Source of the DNA: Ichthyophis bannanicus
Lineage: Eukaryota > Chordata > Amphibia > Gymnophiona > Ichthyophiidae
Reading direction: 5' to 3'
Assembly: GCA_033557465.1 (NCBI GenBank)
Contig: CM066036.1
Location: 724,359,828 to 724,423,827, forward strand
Length of the DNA stretch: 64,000 bases
The translations under genes and the position numbers were made by a program. Below, piece by piece: positions 9,912 through 20,620 of this stretch (the stretch's first letter is position 1; every line of letters begins with the position of its first letter). The notes under the pieces are model-generated. The model ran no database searches, had not been told where the DNA came from, and saw only the letters and a list, made by a program, of their open reading frames with translations.

Positions 9912-11510
9912 TAGTTGTGGACAACATTATTGGCACCCTTGCATTTTAGATATGTTGTGTACAGTATTTTGAGAAATAATTGGAAATATTCCGACTTTAT
10001 GTCCTCATAATATTTTAATAGTATGTTCAAAGGTATACTATACAACAAAAATAAGATGTCTATGCAATTTAGACATAGTGATTTCTGAGAGAAAAACAAA
10101 ATATGACCTGGACAGGATTAATGGCGCCCTTCACTAATATTTGGTTGCACAGCCCTAGGCAGTGATGACAGCCTCCAACATTTCTTGTAGCCATCTATAA
10201 GTTTCATACATTTGTCTTCTGGTTGTTTCCCACTCTCTTCAACAGTGATTTGTTCCAGCTCATGGATGTTTCCAGGATTCCTTTTACCAATGGCAGATTT
10301 CAACTCTTTCCAAAGTTTCTCAATTGGATTGAGATCAGGACTCATTGCTAGCCAATGAGTCTATTCATTTTTAACCATTCTTTTGTATTTTTGGATGTAT
10401 GTATTGGGTTATTGTCCTGCTGGAGGACCCATGACCTTTGACCAGACCTAGCTTTCTGACACTAGGTAACACATTTTGCTCCAAAATACCTTAGTAGTCC
10501 TCTGACTTCATGATTCCTTTAATACATTCCATGCCTCCAGTTTCTGAGGCAACAAAACAGCCCTGCAATATTAGGGAACCTCCATCATATTTAACTGTAA
10601 GGGTGTTGTTTTCTTATAAGCTACTGTATATTTCTTCACCTGCAAATGTATCACTGGTCTGCATTGCCAAAAAGCTCAAGTTTGTTTTCATCTATCCACA
10701 GAACATATTTTTCAGAAGGATTGTGGCTTCTCAAGGTGGATTTGGGCAAAGATCAGGCATGTCTTTGAGCAGTGGGTCCCCCTTGGCCTTCACCTATGAA
10801 GTTCTTCTTTGTTTAATACGCGGCATATGGTGCAGGAAACCACCACTCCAGATTGCTCTAGTTGAGCCTTACGTTTTTTGCATGTTGTATGTGGTGTTTG
10901 TCCAACAGTTTGCACTAATCTTTGAAAACTTCTTGGATTAATTTTCCTCTTCCCACCACATCCTGGGAGGTTCTTGACAGTTCCATGAGCAGAAAACCTC
11001 TTAATAACATTGCTAACCGTAGTGTAGACCCAGGAATTCCAATGTCTTTGGAGATGGCCTTGTACCCTTTTGAAGTTTGATGTTTGATGATAATGGCTTT
11101 TTCGATGGTATCAAGCAGATCTCTTGTCTTCACCATTGTGAAAATGGAACAGGGAGTGAATGTGGCCATTTTAACATTTGAACCATCATTCATTGGTTAT
11201 TTCAAGTCGTTGAGTACTGACAATTGATCACAGGGCATCTCATTTTACTGCAATGGGAAAGTGGTTCTTCTGTTCAAACTGATTTGAATTGTTTCTAAGG
11301 GTGCCAATAAATATGCCCTGGCAATGTCCCAGTTTTTATACTATTTCCTACTATTTCCTTTTTTAAATGGTCTTGTTTTATTTGATTCTTTTATTTTTCA
11401 AAGATGTGTGCTAATACAGTCCAAAGCATTTCACTGGTTAATTTTTTTTAGGTGATAATGGACAATAAGGGGTTGAACTGCAAGGATGCCAATAATATTG
11501 ACCACAACTA
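9912..11510 (-). mobile_element. Tc1/mariner transposon, full length but inactive
   Basis: The element is bounded by inverted ends TAGTTGTGG (left) and CCACAACTA (right), inside longer imperfect terminal repeats (gttgtggacaacattattgg versus the complement of ccaataatattgaccacaac). TA dinucleotides flank both ends, the Tc1/mariner target duplication. Its length, about 1.6 kb, is normal for the superfamily. The transposase runs on the reverse strand and is broken. Only a few mismatches separate the two ends, so the insertion is moderately old. Confidence 0.92.
10118..11193 (-). pseudogene. Tc1-like transposase, frameshifted
   Basis: The N-terminal part (10915-11193) has 'MVKTRDLLDTIEKAIIIKH', 'SKGYKAISKDIGIP', the paired-like helix-turn-helix of Tc1 transposases. 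The segment near 10690 encodes 'LWIDENK', equivalent to the second catalytic Asp region (W-DE). The C-terminal part (10118-10345) has 'SPDLNPIEKLWKELK', containing the final Glu of the DD34E triad. These parts lie in different frames or are separated by stops, so no active enzyme can be made. Family assignment is firm from the motifs. Confidence 0.9.
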
Positions 11511-11519
11511 TATACAGAT

Positions 11520-13080
11520 TCCTTAGCAGCATTGGCAGGCCCTATCTCAGTACCCCTTAAGGACTAAGACTAACTGAGCTCTGACTTACCTATATATATC
11601 ATATAGGGCCAAATTTAAAAAGCTCTTATCCACATAAATTATCTGGATAAGGACACTCAGACTAATATTCATCAAAACTATCCAGATAGTAATGCTGAAA
11701 ATCTTCACAGAGTGCCTCAGCAAACCAGGGGAAGAACAAGCGTGGTACCATTCACTATAGGGGTCATTCCAGAACACAAATAAGGGGACTGTATGTGCGG
11801 TGGGGATGTTTATGTGTCAAAAACTTTCCCAACTGTATTCTGAAACACTTCTGACATGCACATCCATGGTACTAGCAAGGGGATCTCAGAACATGCCCAG
11901 AAGGGGAGGAGCAGGGACATGGTCAGCTGCAGAGACATATAAAGCACATTCAGGAAAGGCCTGTGTATGTTTCAGTGCTTCCTGCAGACTCATTATTCCT
12001 GCCAGGACTTAGAAGAAATTCTGCTATGAGTCCCATACTGAAGAATGGTTGTGGCAATTATGTTTTGAACTGGTGTGACTGCAGTCTGGAAAACACAAGA
12101 TGCAGTTTTAAAGAACAGAAAGCAGAGGTGAGGGAATGTTGTAAGTTATAAACATATTAATAAACGCCCTTACAAAAATGTTAAGAAGGGCAATTGTGTT
12201 TATTATGGCTATCTGAAATATGCTTTTTGTGCTAAACCAGTCAATCTAGGGGACCCCGGCAATTCCCATGTTCTCAAAAATGGGACAGCCCCCCCCCTCA
12301 TATAATGCAATATACAGCCCAAATGAGACCGCCCTTGGTACCACCTAAGACTGCTTTCTTTAAAGGTCTGTCTTGCAGAGCACACTTGGTGTAAATCCTG
12401 TACTAGTCCTCATCTGATTTTTTTTAAAGAGACAATTACAATTTACATCTCTTCTGTTAGTTCAGTTTAAAACTAAAACTCTGATTCATCTAGATGTCCA
12501 TGCCTCCAAACCTTTTAGGGTACTTAAGAAGCTTTTAAACTTCACCCCCTCCATATGTTAGATCTCCTCATCTTACTTAATTCCTGAGAATTTTGCCTCA
12601 GATTTCATAAGCAAGATCCAGAACATATGAGGCTTTTTTCTAATTACTGCCTCCTTTGGCACTGATTCCCTCAGGGGAGCATCAACTTCTTCTGCTGAAT
12701 CTCTCAAACTCCAGATGTCCAACCACTCAGAGTTCATTCTCCCATCACCTTTTGCCTTAAATGTTTGACAACTAACAAAATCACAATGGCCCATACTGAT
12801 TCTTTGCCTTTGCAGCTTATTAAGAAGTTTATCTATTGGCTGCCAATCCTACATTCGATGTTCCCTAATAATTGGAAGCAAGAAAGTATCTGATCACAGC
12901 TAAAAATGTAACAGTAGACCCTGTCCTTATCACCAGTTATCAATGCAACATTTTACTTACGTTTTATATCCCAGACCTTTTAGATAAATTCAGTGACAAG
13001 TTGGATTTACAGCACTGCATGGCACAGATTTACGCAAAGTGAAAAAAGGACTAGATTGTAAAATCAGTATTAAAAAGCAT
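11520..13080. other. Non-genic stretch
   Basis: I see no gene. A possible old MITE lies at about 11600-11770 (ttatccacataaattatctggataagg). A C run is at about 12290 and short A/T-rich runs occur elsewhere. Short open frames of 60-75 residues have no recognisable domain. Confidence 0.45.
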
Positions 13081-13207
13081 CTATACCAGCAGTTCCCAAA
13101 TTGTGGTTCATGGCCCTAAATGGGGTTGCAAAATCCTCTTTTAGGATTGTGGCTGCTTGCAGAAAAGAGTAAAAGAAAAATAAAGTATTGCAGCACTCTG
13201 TGGCAAC

Positions 13208-14640
13208 CAGGGCCGGCCCTAAACATGTGTGAGCATGTTGCCTGCAAATGGCCTCGCACCATGAGGAGCCACATGCGTGCCTGACTGACTTCAGAGGGAG
13301 CTGGTGAGGCCCAAAGCTCAGATCCCCAACTCCCTTCTGCACAGTTGTGGGAGTGTTTTCCTTTATACCCACGGCTGTGCTAAATCACAACCACCAGTGC
13401 CATTGAGTTCATAGAGGTTAAACAGGGGCACTTCCTGCCTTGCGCAAGAGACAGGAAGTGCCCCATTTAACCTCTATGAACTCAGCTGTGCCAGTGGCTG
13501 TGACTTAGCACAGACACAGCAATAAAGGAAAATTCTTCCATAGTTGTGGAGAGGGGAACCGGCCTTTGGGTCTCACCGGTTCTCTCTAAAGTCAGTCAGG
13601 CGAGCGTGGGGCCCTCCTGATGTGAGGCCATATGTATGTTTGTGTGGGGGGGGGAGAGTCACTGACACTGGAAGAGAACTGCTACTGGGGACTAGAATGG
13701 GAAATGGGCTAATGTTAGGGGATGGTGAGATTTCGATTCAATGGGAGATAATGCTGGGAAGGACTGGAACTGGAGGGGGGCTGATACTGGGGGTCCAGGA
13801 CTGGTAAATCTTATGCTGGGGGATGTGGAGCCTGGGATTGGAAGGAAGAAACTGTGAGGGACTGGGGGGACTAGGACTAAAAATGTGTTGATGCTGGGGA
13901 CTGGGGGACTGGGACTGGATGTAGGGTTTAAAAGAAATTTGGAAGTCTGAGACTGGAGGTGAGACTGAGAGTTAGAGAGAGACAATGTGGAGGGGAAGGT
14001 AAGTTTGGGGGCCCTGCCTGAGTATGAATAGGGAAAGGTGAGTCTTGCAGAGAGATGTGATTGAGAGGGGCATCAATGAGCCAGGGCAGGGGTGGGGGAG
14101 GGGGGGGCGGGGTGAGTACAAGTGGGGATAAGTCTAGGTGCTGGGTATAAATGAGAGTGGTCTGGGCAGGGTAGTAAGTGTGGAGAGGGCAATGAGTCTG
14201 GGAGATGAGTGTAATTGAGGAGGGCATAAGTAAAGTATGAGACATGAGTCTGGGCAGGGTGGTGAGTGTGAATAGAGAGAGCTGAGTGTGGGGGATGGGT
14301 GTGATTGAGGGGGACATAAGCATGGGCAGAGTGGTAATTATGGATAGGGAGAGGTAAGTCTAGGAGCGTGATGTGATTAAGAGGAGCATGAGTAAAGCAG
14401 GAGCCTGGAGAAGGTATCAAGTATAGAGGGGGCAGAAAGTCTGGAAGATGGCCGTGGATGAGGCGGTGAGTTTAGGGCATAGGCATGATTGAAGGATACA
14501 TGAAACTGGAAGGGTGGTGAGCATGGATATGGAGAGAAGAGTCTGGGAGGGTGGTGTGATTGAGAAGGGCTGGACTAAAGTATGAATAGGGAGAGGAAAG
14601 TCTGGGAGGGTGTTGTGGTGTGCAATATAAACTACATAGG
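13208..14640. mobile_element. hAT-like foldback element (copy A3), right end missing
   Basis: It begins CAGGGCCGGCCC, the same 12 bases as the complete copy at 17737, and has the same plan: terminal repeat, long hairpin, G-rich minisatellite. The hairpin arms are 13249-13437 and 13452-13630 with a 14-base loop. The minisatellite occupies about 13640-14640 (repeating 'gggactggga', 'gagtctgggagggtggtgtgattgag'). The family's GGGCCGCCCCTG right end is not found, so this copy is truncated or recombined. Proline-rich reverse-strand open frames here are translations of the minisatellite. Confidence 0.7.
13249..13630. repeat. Near-perfect 180-bp hairpin
   Basis: The left arm runs from 'tggcctcgcacc' through 'gcctgactgacttcagag', 'ttttcctttat' and 'gagttcatagaggttaaa' to 'ggggcacttcctg'. 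The right arm is its complement, from 'caggaagtgcccc' back to 'gatgtgaggcca'. The arms differ by scattered substitutions and small indels. This is the subterminal foldback of the enclosing hAT-like element. Confidence 0.85.
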
Positions 14641-14871
14641 AAGCTGTGCTGTAATTTCCAAACCCAAGTGTTTCAGGCGTGCTGAGTACTTGAGATAATT
14701 ACTTTAAGAAGCACAGATTTACATATTTACAGTGTATGTTTATATTTATGTTTTTGAGTGATAGTTTAATTTGGTTACCAACTGGGGTCACGTGAATTTT
14801 CATCCACTAAACATTTTTATTATTAAAAATGGAGAAAAAATACCTCAGAACTATTTCTTTGCAACACTGGG

Positions 14872-15035
14872 GGTTATTTTAGAAGCCCTATTCATGCTTT
14901 GGACATCTGAAAATAGACATCCAAAGCATGGCGAGTTCCCTTGAGCCATTTTAGAAGTTGGTTCTGTGGACATCCCCAGCATGAGGACATCCAAATCAGA
15001 ACAGGAATGTGATGTAGGCATTCTGGATTTATTTA
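14872..15035. mobile_element. TTTTAGAAGCC-ended DNA element, left part
   Basis: It reads 'gggggttattttagaagccc', then the small hairpin 'catgctttggacatctga'/'agacatccaaagcatg', then 'ccattttagaagttgg' and 'ggacatcc'. This is the same order as the left end of the element at 1986. The right side is replaced by L2-like sequence. Confidence 0.5.
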
Positions 15036-15094
15036 TTTAGCATTTATTCTATACCACCTTTCCATGTTATCAAGGTGGTTTACATTGAACAGGT
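15036..15094 (-). mobile_element. Short L2-like 3' end
   Basis: The text 'ttatttatttagcatttattctataccacctttcc' followed by 'aaggtggtttacattgaacagg' is the antisense of an L2-type tail (accgcctt...ATAAATAAATAA). It resembles 22760-22850 and 27003-27080. Confidence 0.5.
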
Positions 15095-15148
15095 TTTTTA
15101 TTTTTAATTAAAATTGTTATTCATTTTCATCCAACATATTTACAATAT
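15095..15148 (-). mobile_element. Probable 3' end of the antisense L1
   Basis: A T-rich run (ttttttatttttaattaaaattgttattc) followed by 'attttcatccaacatatttacaatatt' abuts the left end of the DIRS element. The right side of the DIRS resumes with L1 3' UTR sequence at 24731. I infer that the DIRS inserted in the L1 3' UTR and that this is the distal, poly(A)-side piece. The inference rests on position and base composition only. Confidence 0.45.
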
Positions 15149-15310
15149 TATCTCCAGGAAAAAGCAGGAATGAGTCTTCACTTATGGGTACGTCGGTACC
15201 GACGGAGTCTGCGCGGGAACGCTTCCCAGCGTCCAATCAAGAGCTTTTGGAAGCATCCCAGCATGCCTGCGTGCTGCCTTCCCGCCTTTCCCAACTGCCT
15301 CTCCTCAGTT
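15149..15310 (+). repeat. DIRS left inverted terminal repeat
   Basis: It pairs with 24550-24705. It starts 'tctccaggaaaaagcaggaatgag' and runs through 'cggtaccgacggagtctgcg' to 'cccaactgcctctcctcagtt'. About one position in fifteen differs between the two copies by eye. Confidence 0.85.
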
Positions 15311-15521
15311 TTCGTTTTTCCGCGGAGCCGGCAGGACATCCTCCTGTCACCACAGAAAATTCTTGTTCTTATTTCTTAGTTTTCTTGTGGTCACGGCTGC
15401 CTTCCCGACACCACCGGTACCGCCGGTGTTTTCTTTTCTTTTCTTGTAAAATCTTCCTTTTCCACGGGATATTTTTTCTTCATAGTGTCCCACGGTCTTT
15501 TAGGCCTCTTCTTTTTCCTTC

Positions 15522-17736
15522 ATGGAACCGCCAGACATTTTCTCCAAGAAATGTTCAGACTGTGGCGGTACAACTTTATTTTTAGACCCTCGAAGTCGGT
15601 GTCTAACCTGCTTGGGTCCTGACAACAGTTTGGTGAGAAGACGTCTTCAACAACGAGGTTCCCTTGATACACGGTTGCCCTCCAACTTCGGGGCACCATC
15701 CCCTTCTTCTTCCACACAGGATCAGGTAACCCACAAACAGTCTGTTAAGACTAGCCAGTCCTCGAGTGGTAGGTCTCATGCACAGCATGTAGATGGCTCT
15801 GGCCTTGCCCTCGACGGCCCACTGGCTTCAAAACCCCAGCGGGAGTCTTCAGTCTCCAAAGCGTATAAGGGGTTTCAGGTTGTTCCTGGGGTTCACCCCC
15901 CACAGAACATACCTAAGCCGTGTACGGTGGTGGCATCCGCTTTGAGCGGTACCGATACCCCGGCATCGGCACTGGTGTTGGATGAAACACTCCTCACCAG
16001 GGATCGTCATCTGACGTCCTCGGTGCCTTCGGGACCGGTGGATACTCCCCAGATTGACTTTCCATTATCGTTACCAACACCGATACTACCACCGACGTCG
16101 GTACCCTCCAGATGTGCATCGACAGCCTCGCTTCCTTCGATGCCGAGTTTGGAATCGATCTCCAGTCTGGAGGACTGGGTACTGACTCGCCTTGGTACCG
16201 TCTCGCGGCGGTACCGAAGGCTCGGTTCCGATGACTCGGATCCGCAACTCTCGGTTCCCCCGAGGCTGATTGAGTTACCACTGGTTGACCTTCCTTCACT
16301 GGTATCAGACACGGTACCGAAGTCGGTACCGATGTCCTCATTACCCTTACGGTCGGTGCCTTCCATGCTTCGCTTATCAGGCTCTCTGCTCTCGATGCCG
16401 AGTTTGGAATCAATCTCTAGTCTAGAAGACTGGGTACCAATAGGTTTTGGTACCGACACCGATAGATACCGGTGCTTCGGTACCGAGGATAGTAGCCGGA
16501 GGTTTTCGGTTATCTCGGTACCAGTTGAACTGTCACCGATGACTGCTCCGATGTCTTTGTCGGGCTCGACTCCGACATCGGTACCGGTATTGCCATCGGT
16601 ACCGGTATCCACAGTAGCATCGTGGCCAACTCCTGCCATGCTTTTTTTCAACAGGATTGCTCCATTCTATACCAAGCTTGGAGTCGATACCTGGCATGCA
16701 CAATGTGGTAAGGACAGTTGCTGCTCCTGACAGCCAGTACCAGCAACCATCCCTTAAGCATTCCACACTGCACTCTGCAGGATCTTCTATTCCTATATAT
16801 TTCGATAACTCTGCGGGTGCTCAGGCTAGTTCTTTAGATCTAACCTGTCCAAGGGAGATTCCTGTTTGGGATCCCTCTTTTCAGAGTTTCCTCCTGGATA
16901 TAGCAAGATCCCTTGCCATTCCTATTCCAGGACATGATCCTGCACAAGGCTCTGTTTCTACCAAAGCAAAGGACAACATAATGCTTCCTTTGCATCATTC
17001 CTTGCAGGATCTCCTTCTAGGAATGTGGGAAACACCTTTAAGGGTACCCCCACCTCCCAGGGCAACTGATCTCTTATATCAGGTGCTCCCCTCTCCAGGG
17101 TTTCAAAAGACTCAACTTCCTCATCATTCCATAGTAGTGGAATCAGCAATGAGGCGGGTAAAGAGTAAGAAAAAGCACTCTTCTTATCCGCCAGGTCGTG
17201 AGTCTAAGACACTAGATGCCTTTGGACGTCAAACCTTCCAGACATCTATACTTTCTGCAAAAATTCTCTCATATATTTTTTATATGAGTCTTTCTCTTGA
17301 GGAGGTCACAAAGCAATTACATCTTTTGACTCCTTTCCTTCCAGATTCCAGGAGTACAGACTATTCCTCACTGCTTAAGCATATCCAGAATATCTCTTGG
17401 TTTCTTTCTCGTGCTTCCCTAGACTCTTTTGAGTCTGTTAGCAGGACTTTTGCTATAGCTATAGGGGCACGACGTAGAGCCTGGCTCCAAGCTTCAGACT
17501 TGGACAAATGGGCACAACAACGGCTGGGACATACTCCTTGCACTGGAGAAAATCTTTTCAACAAGGAGTCTTTACGTCAGGTTACTCAGTTGTCCACTGA
17601 TTTACCTGTTCCTAAGGGTTGTTCTACACCTTCTTCTGTCCCAGTAGGTAGGAAATGTCCTACCAAACTTTCTTCCCACAGGAGAAGGTTTTATTCATCA
17701 CTTGCCCATCATACAGATGTTCCCCAACAGGGGAGG
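15522..17736 (+). pseudogene. DIRS gag-like ORF1, frameshifted and split
   Basis: The frame opens with 'MEPPDIFSKKCSDCGG' and a CxxC...CxxC cluster (CSDCGG, CLTCLG) at residues about 11-32, the small zinc-binding head typical of DIRS ORF1 proteins. A long Ser/Pro/Thr-rich stretch follows, with GGTACC-rich DNA and an internal 260-bp duplication around 'SMPSLESISSLEDWV'. The frame is lost near 16640-16730, at a run of T. It continues in the next frame (16657 on) with 'LLLGMWETPLRVPPPPRA' and 'KTLDAFGRQTFQTSIL', matching the conserved DIRS gag core that is also related to the LAP2-alpha-specific domain. A hAT insertion interrupts it at 17736. The frame resumes at 21569 after one target-duplication copy and runs about 31 codons to TGA at 21659-21661. 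Confidence 0.8.
16132..16530 (+). repeat. Internal direct duplication within gag
   Basis: Bases 16136-16265 and 16395-16510 share 'tcgatgccgagtttggaatc', 'tctggaggactgggtac' (variant 'tctagaagactgggtac') and a closing 'tcggtt', at a spacing of about 259 bp. A third, shorter echo (CCATTCTATACCAAGCTTGG) is at 16665. The spacing is not a multiple of three, but the first two units are read in one frame, so small indels compensate. Confidence 0.7.
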
Positions 17737-17880
17737 CAGGGCCGGCCCGTCCATTGAGCAAGAATGTTTTTTGCACAGGGCCCCGCGTTTCAGGTGGCCC
17801 CGCGCAAAGAACATTCTGTTTTTTTTTTAAATTACATTAAAAAAAAAAGCTGCCTCTGGCTGCTGCTGCTGCGGCAGCGG

Positions 17881-18148
17881 CAGAATGGAGTGTCCCGCGG
17901 GGCCTCCTCTGCTCGCTGAGCCCCTCTGCAAGGGCTTTCAGATTCGCGAAGGGAGATTGTCTCCCTCGCGTCTCTGTTAAGCCCGCAGGGGCTAATGGGA
18001 AATTTCCCATCAGCCCCTCGCGTCTAAAGGGGCAGATGGGAAATTTCCCATTAGCCCCTGCGGGCTTAACAGAGACGCGAGGGAGACCCTCTCCCTTCGC
18101 GAATCTGAAAGCCCGAGCAGAGGGGTCCCCGCGGGACACTCCATTCTG
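17881..18148. repeat. Subterminal hairpin of the hAT-like element
   Basis: Arm 17881-18012 (cagaatggagtgtcccgcgg ... ctccctcgcgtctctg ... gggaaatttccca) is complementary to 18033-18148, with a loop of about 20 bases. The right arm lacks about 15 bases present in the left one. The centre holds two small GGGAAATTTCCC palindromes. Confidence 0.85.
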
Positions 18149-18149
18149 G

Positions 18150-19041
18150 GTGGTGAATCAAGGAAGTATTGTCCCACTGTGATCCTTCAGTACCTTGGGT
18201 AAGTTATTTCACCTTCCGTTCTCTCAGGTACAACCTAGATTCTGAGTCCTCTAGTGCGCCTGAACATGAACTGGGCCTGGAGCTCGGGTTTGGAAAAGGT
18301 GAATAATAAATCTAAAATCCAATCCAGCAATGAAAAATATTGTGTTGGCCTCTCTGTGTTAAGCACTGTGGTTTAGCTGATAAAGACGACATAGAATCCA
18401 AATCTTCATGAAGCCAGTTTTCATTCTACTTTACATGGGCAAATTGGCCTTCTGAAAATTGAACTCAGAGGATCAGGAGAGACCCCATGGTGTTCACGCT
18501 GCATTTACTTACAGCCATATTAAAATGGGCTGTTCCTCTGGGCATGTTTAGGTTGGGGAGTTGAACATCTGTATGTGCCGTTTTTACCCCCCTCTCCCCC
18601 CAGACTGCTGTGTGCTGTATATTGGATTCCTGTTGTGTGTGGGGAGATTGATTTCTGTTTATTAGCTTAGTCACTGGCTGTCATTTGATGCTTTTGTATT
18701 ATCTTTGGACCCAATTTATCAACAATCTTTGACATAAAATGCAAGAAACTCTCTGCCAATTCAGACAATCCTTTCTGCATATAGGGGACCCAGATTACAG
18801 AGTGTTCCTGTTCTTTTCATGTATAAAGTTCTGTTTGAATCAATAAAAACATTTTCAGTCTTTATTTAATCTCTTTTTAACTCGGTGCTTGAAAAGATGA
18901 AAACATCATATGGTCTGGCAATATTACATGTTCCCAGGTATTTAACATAGTAACATAGTAAATGACGGCAGATAAAGACCAGTAAGGTCCATCTAGTCTG
19001 CCCAGCAAGGCGGCAAGAGTAGGTGCCAGCTGTTCCTTTTC
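18150..19041. other. Inserts within the hAT-like element, including SINE-like pieces
   Basis: Around 18185-18260 the text 'accttgggtaagttatttcacctt' resembles the core/tail of tRNA-derived SINEs. From 18946 to about 19035, 'aacatagtaacatagtaaatgacggcag', 'agaccagtaaggtcc' and 'atctagtctgcccagcaag' is a repeat also echoed in reverse-strand LINE tails (3985, 53745). The remainder is unrecognised. Confidence 0.55.
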
Positions 19042-19237
19042 TGTCTAAAGGGGCAGATGGGAAATTTCCCATTAGCCCCTGCGGGCTTAACAGAGACGCG
19101 AGGGAGACACTCTCCCTTCGCGAATCTGAAAGCCCTTGCAGAGGGGCTCAGCGAGCAGAGGGGGCCCCGTGGGACACTCCATTCTGCCGCTGCCGCGGCG
19201 GCAGCAGCAGCAGCCAGAGCCAGCTTTTTTTTTTTTT
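19042..19237. repeat. Third copy of the hairpin arm
   Basis: Bases 19042-19237 are the reverse complement of about 17843-18030 and continue beyond the point where the 18033-18148 arm stops, including a CCGCTGCCGCGGCGGCAGCAG run and a T run. This copy, not 18033-18148, may be the original right arm of the hairpin, with the nearer arm a later duplication. Confidence 0.75.
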
Positions 19238-19257
19238 TAAATTTTGCCATAAGCTGA

Positions 19258-20620
19258 TTGGGGGGGGGGGGTTGGGACTGGTAAGGGGCTGGGGGGGGGG
19301 TTAATAATGGCAATGGGCTGTGGGCTGATGGGGGCTGTCTGGAAATGGGGCGATGGGGGGTTAGGACTGGTAATGGGCTATGGGGGGGTTAGGACTGATA
19401 ATGGGTTATGGGGGGGGATAGGACAGGAAATGGGCTGATGGGGAGGGGTTAGGACTGGTAATGGGCTGTGGGCTGATGGGGGGTTTAGGACTGGTAATGG
19501 GTTATAGGGGGGTGTTAAGACTGGTAATGGGCTGTGGGATGATGGGGGCTGTCTGGAAATGGGGTGATGGGGGGTTAGGACTGGTAATGGGCTATGGGGG
19601 GGTTAGGACTGATAATGGGCTATGGGGGGGCTAGGACAGGAAATGGGCTGATGGGGAGGGGTTAGGACTGGTAATGGGCTGTGGGCTGTTGGGGGGGTTA
19701 GGACTGGTAATGGGCTATAGGGGGGGTGTTAAGACTGGTAATGGGCTGTGGGATGATGGGGGCTGTCTGGAAATGGGGTGATGGGGGGTTAGGACTGCTA
19801 ATGGGCTTTGGGGGGGTTAGGACTGATAATGGGCTATGGGGGGCTAGGACAGGAAATGGACTGATGGGGAGGGGTTAGGACTTGAGGTGGGCTGATGTGG
19901 TTAGGACTGGTAATGGGCTGTGGGCTGATGGGGGGGTTAGGACTGGCAATGAGCTATGGGGGGCTGACTGGAAATGGGCTGATGGGGTTAAGACTGGAAG
20001 TGGGCTGATGGGGGTTAGGACTGGTAATGGGTTATAGGGGGGGCTTAAACTGAAAATGGGGTGATGGGGGTTAGGACTGGAAGTGAGTTGATGGGGGGCT
20101 AGGACTGGTAATGGGTTGGGGGGTTGCTATGACTGGAAATGGGCTGAGTGGAAGTGGAGACTTGAACTGCAAATAGCTGATGGGGAGGGAGCTTGGAATG
20201 GAAATGGGCTGTGAGGGAAGGGAGCTAGGACTGGAAATGGGCTGTTGGGGGGAGCTAAGATTGGAAATGGGCTGTGGTGGGGGCTTGAATTGAAATGGAC
20301 TCATGGATGGGCTAGAACTGGAAGTAGGCTCATGGGGGGCTTGGACTGGAATTGGGCTGAGTGGAGGGGAGCTAGGATTTGACATGGTCTGATGGTGGGG
20401 CTAGGAAATGACTAGAAATGGGCTGATGGGGGCTAGGATTGGAAATGAGCTGATGAAGGGACTCAGACTGAAAATGGATGGGGGAGCTAGGACTGGAAAT
20501 GGGTTGATGGGGGGCTAGGACTGGAAATGGGCTGATGCAGGGACTAGAAGGGAATGGATGCTGGGTGAGACTGGAACTAGAAGGGAGCTGATGTTGGGGG
20601 AGGATTAGAATGGGATCGGG
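19258..20620 (+). repeat. G-rich minisatellite
   Basis: Degenerate tandem units of roughly 20-45 bases are built on 'ggggttaggactggtaatgggct' and 'gatggggg'. Runs of three to ten G are spaced closely enough for G-quadruplexes throughout. Some higher-order units of about 205-215 bp recur (the 'gctgtctggaaatggggtgatgggg' module near 19334, 19548 and 19760). Reverse-strand Pro/Ser-rich frames are translations of the repeat. The same position in copy A3 has a related array. Confidence 0.9.

Larger units (their letters stand above)
13085..14870. mobile_element. hAT-like outer element fragment, interrupted
   Basis: The start, 'cagcagttcccaaattgtggttcatggccct' followed by 'aaatggggttgcaaaatc', has the wording of hAT/Charlie ends (CAGnGGTTCCCAAACTGTGG). 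Near 14770-14800 the text 'ggttaccaactggggtcacgtgaatttt' looks like the opposite subterminal region of the same kind of element. The middle, from 13208, is a different inserted foldback element. The outer right terminus is not clear. Confidence 0.5.

Noticed and set aside
9912..11510. A functional Tc1 transposase
   Set aside because: The conserved parts lie in separate frames with stops between them, although the element is full length.
13692..14420. Pro/Ser/His-rich reverse-strand open frames
   Set aside because: They read through the G-rich minisatellite of the hAT-like element and show only repeat composition.
16007..16651. 214-residue reverse-strand frame opposite the DIRS gag
   Set aside because: It is a shadow of the Ser/Thr/Pro-rich, GGTACC-rich gag region. 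The gag strand has recognisable motifs and this one has none.
19258..20620. Possible CRISPR or regular repeat-spacer array
   Set aside because: Units are degenerate, contiguous and without unique spacers, and the genome is a vertebrate type.
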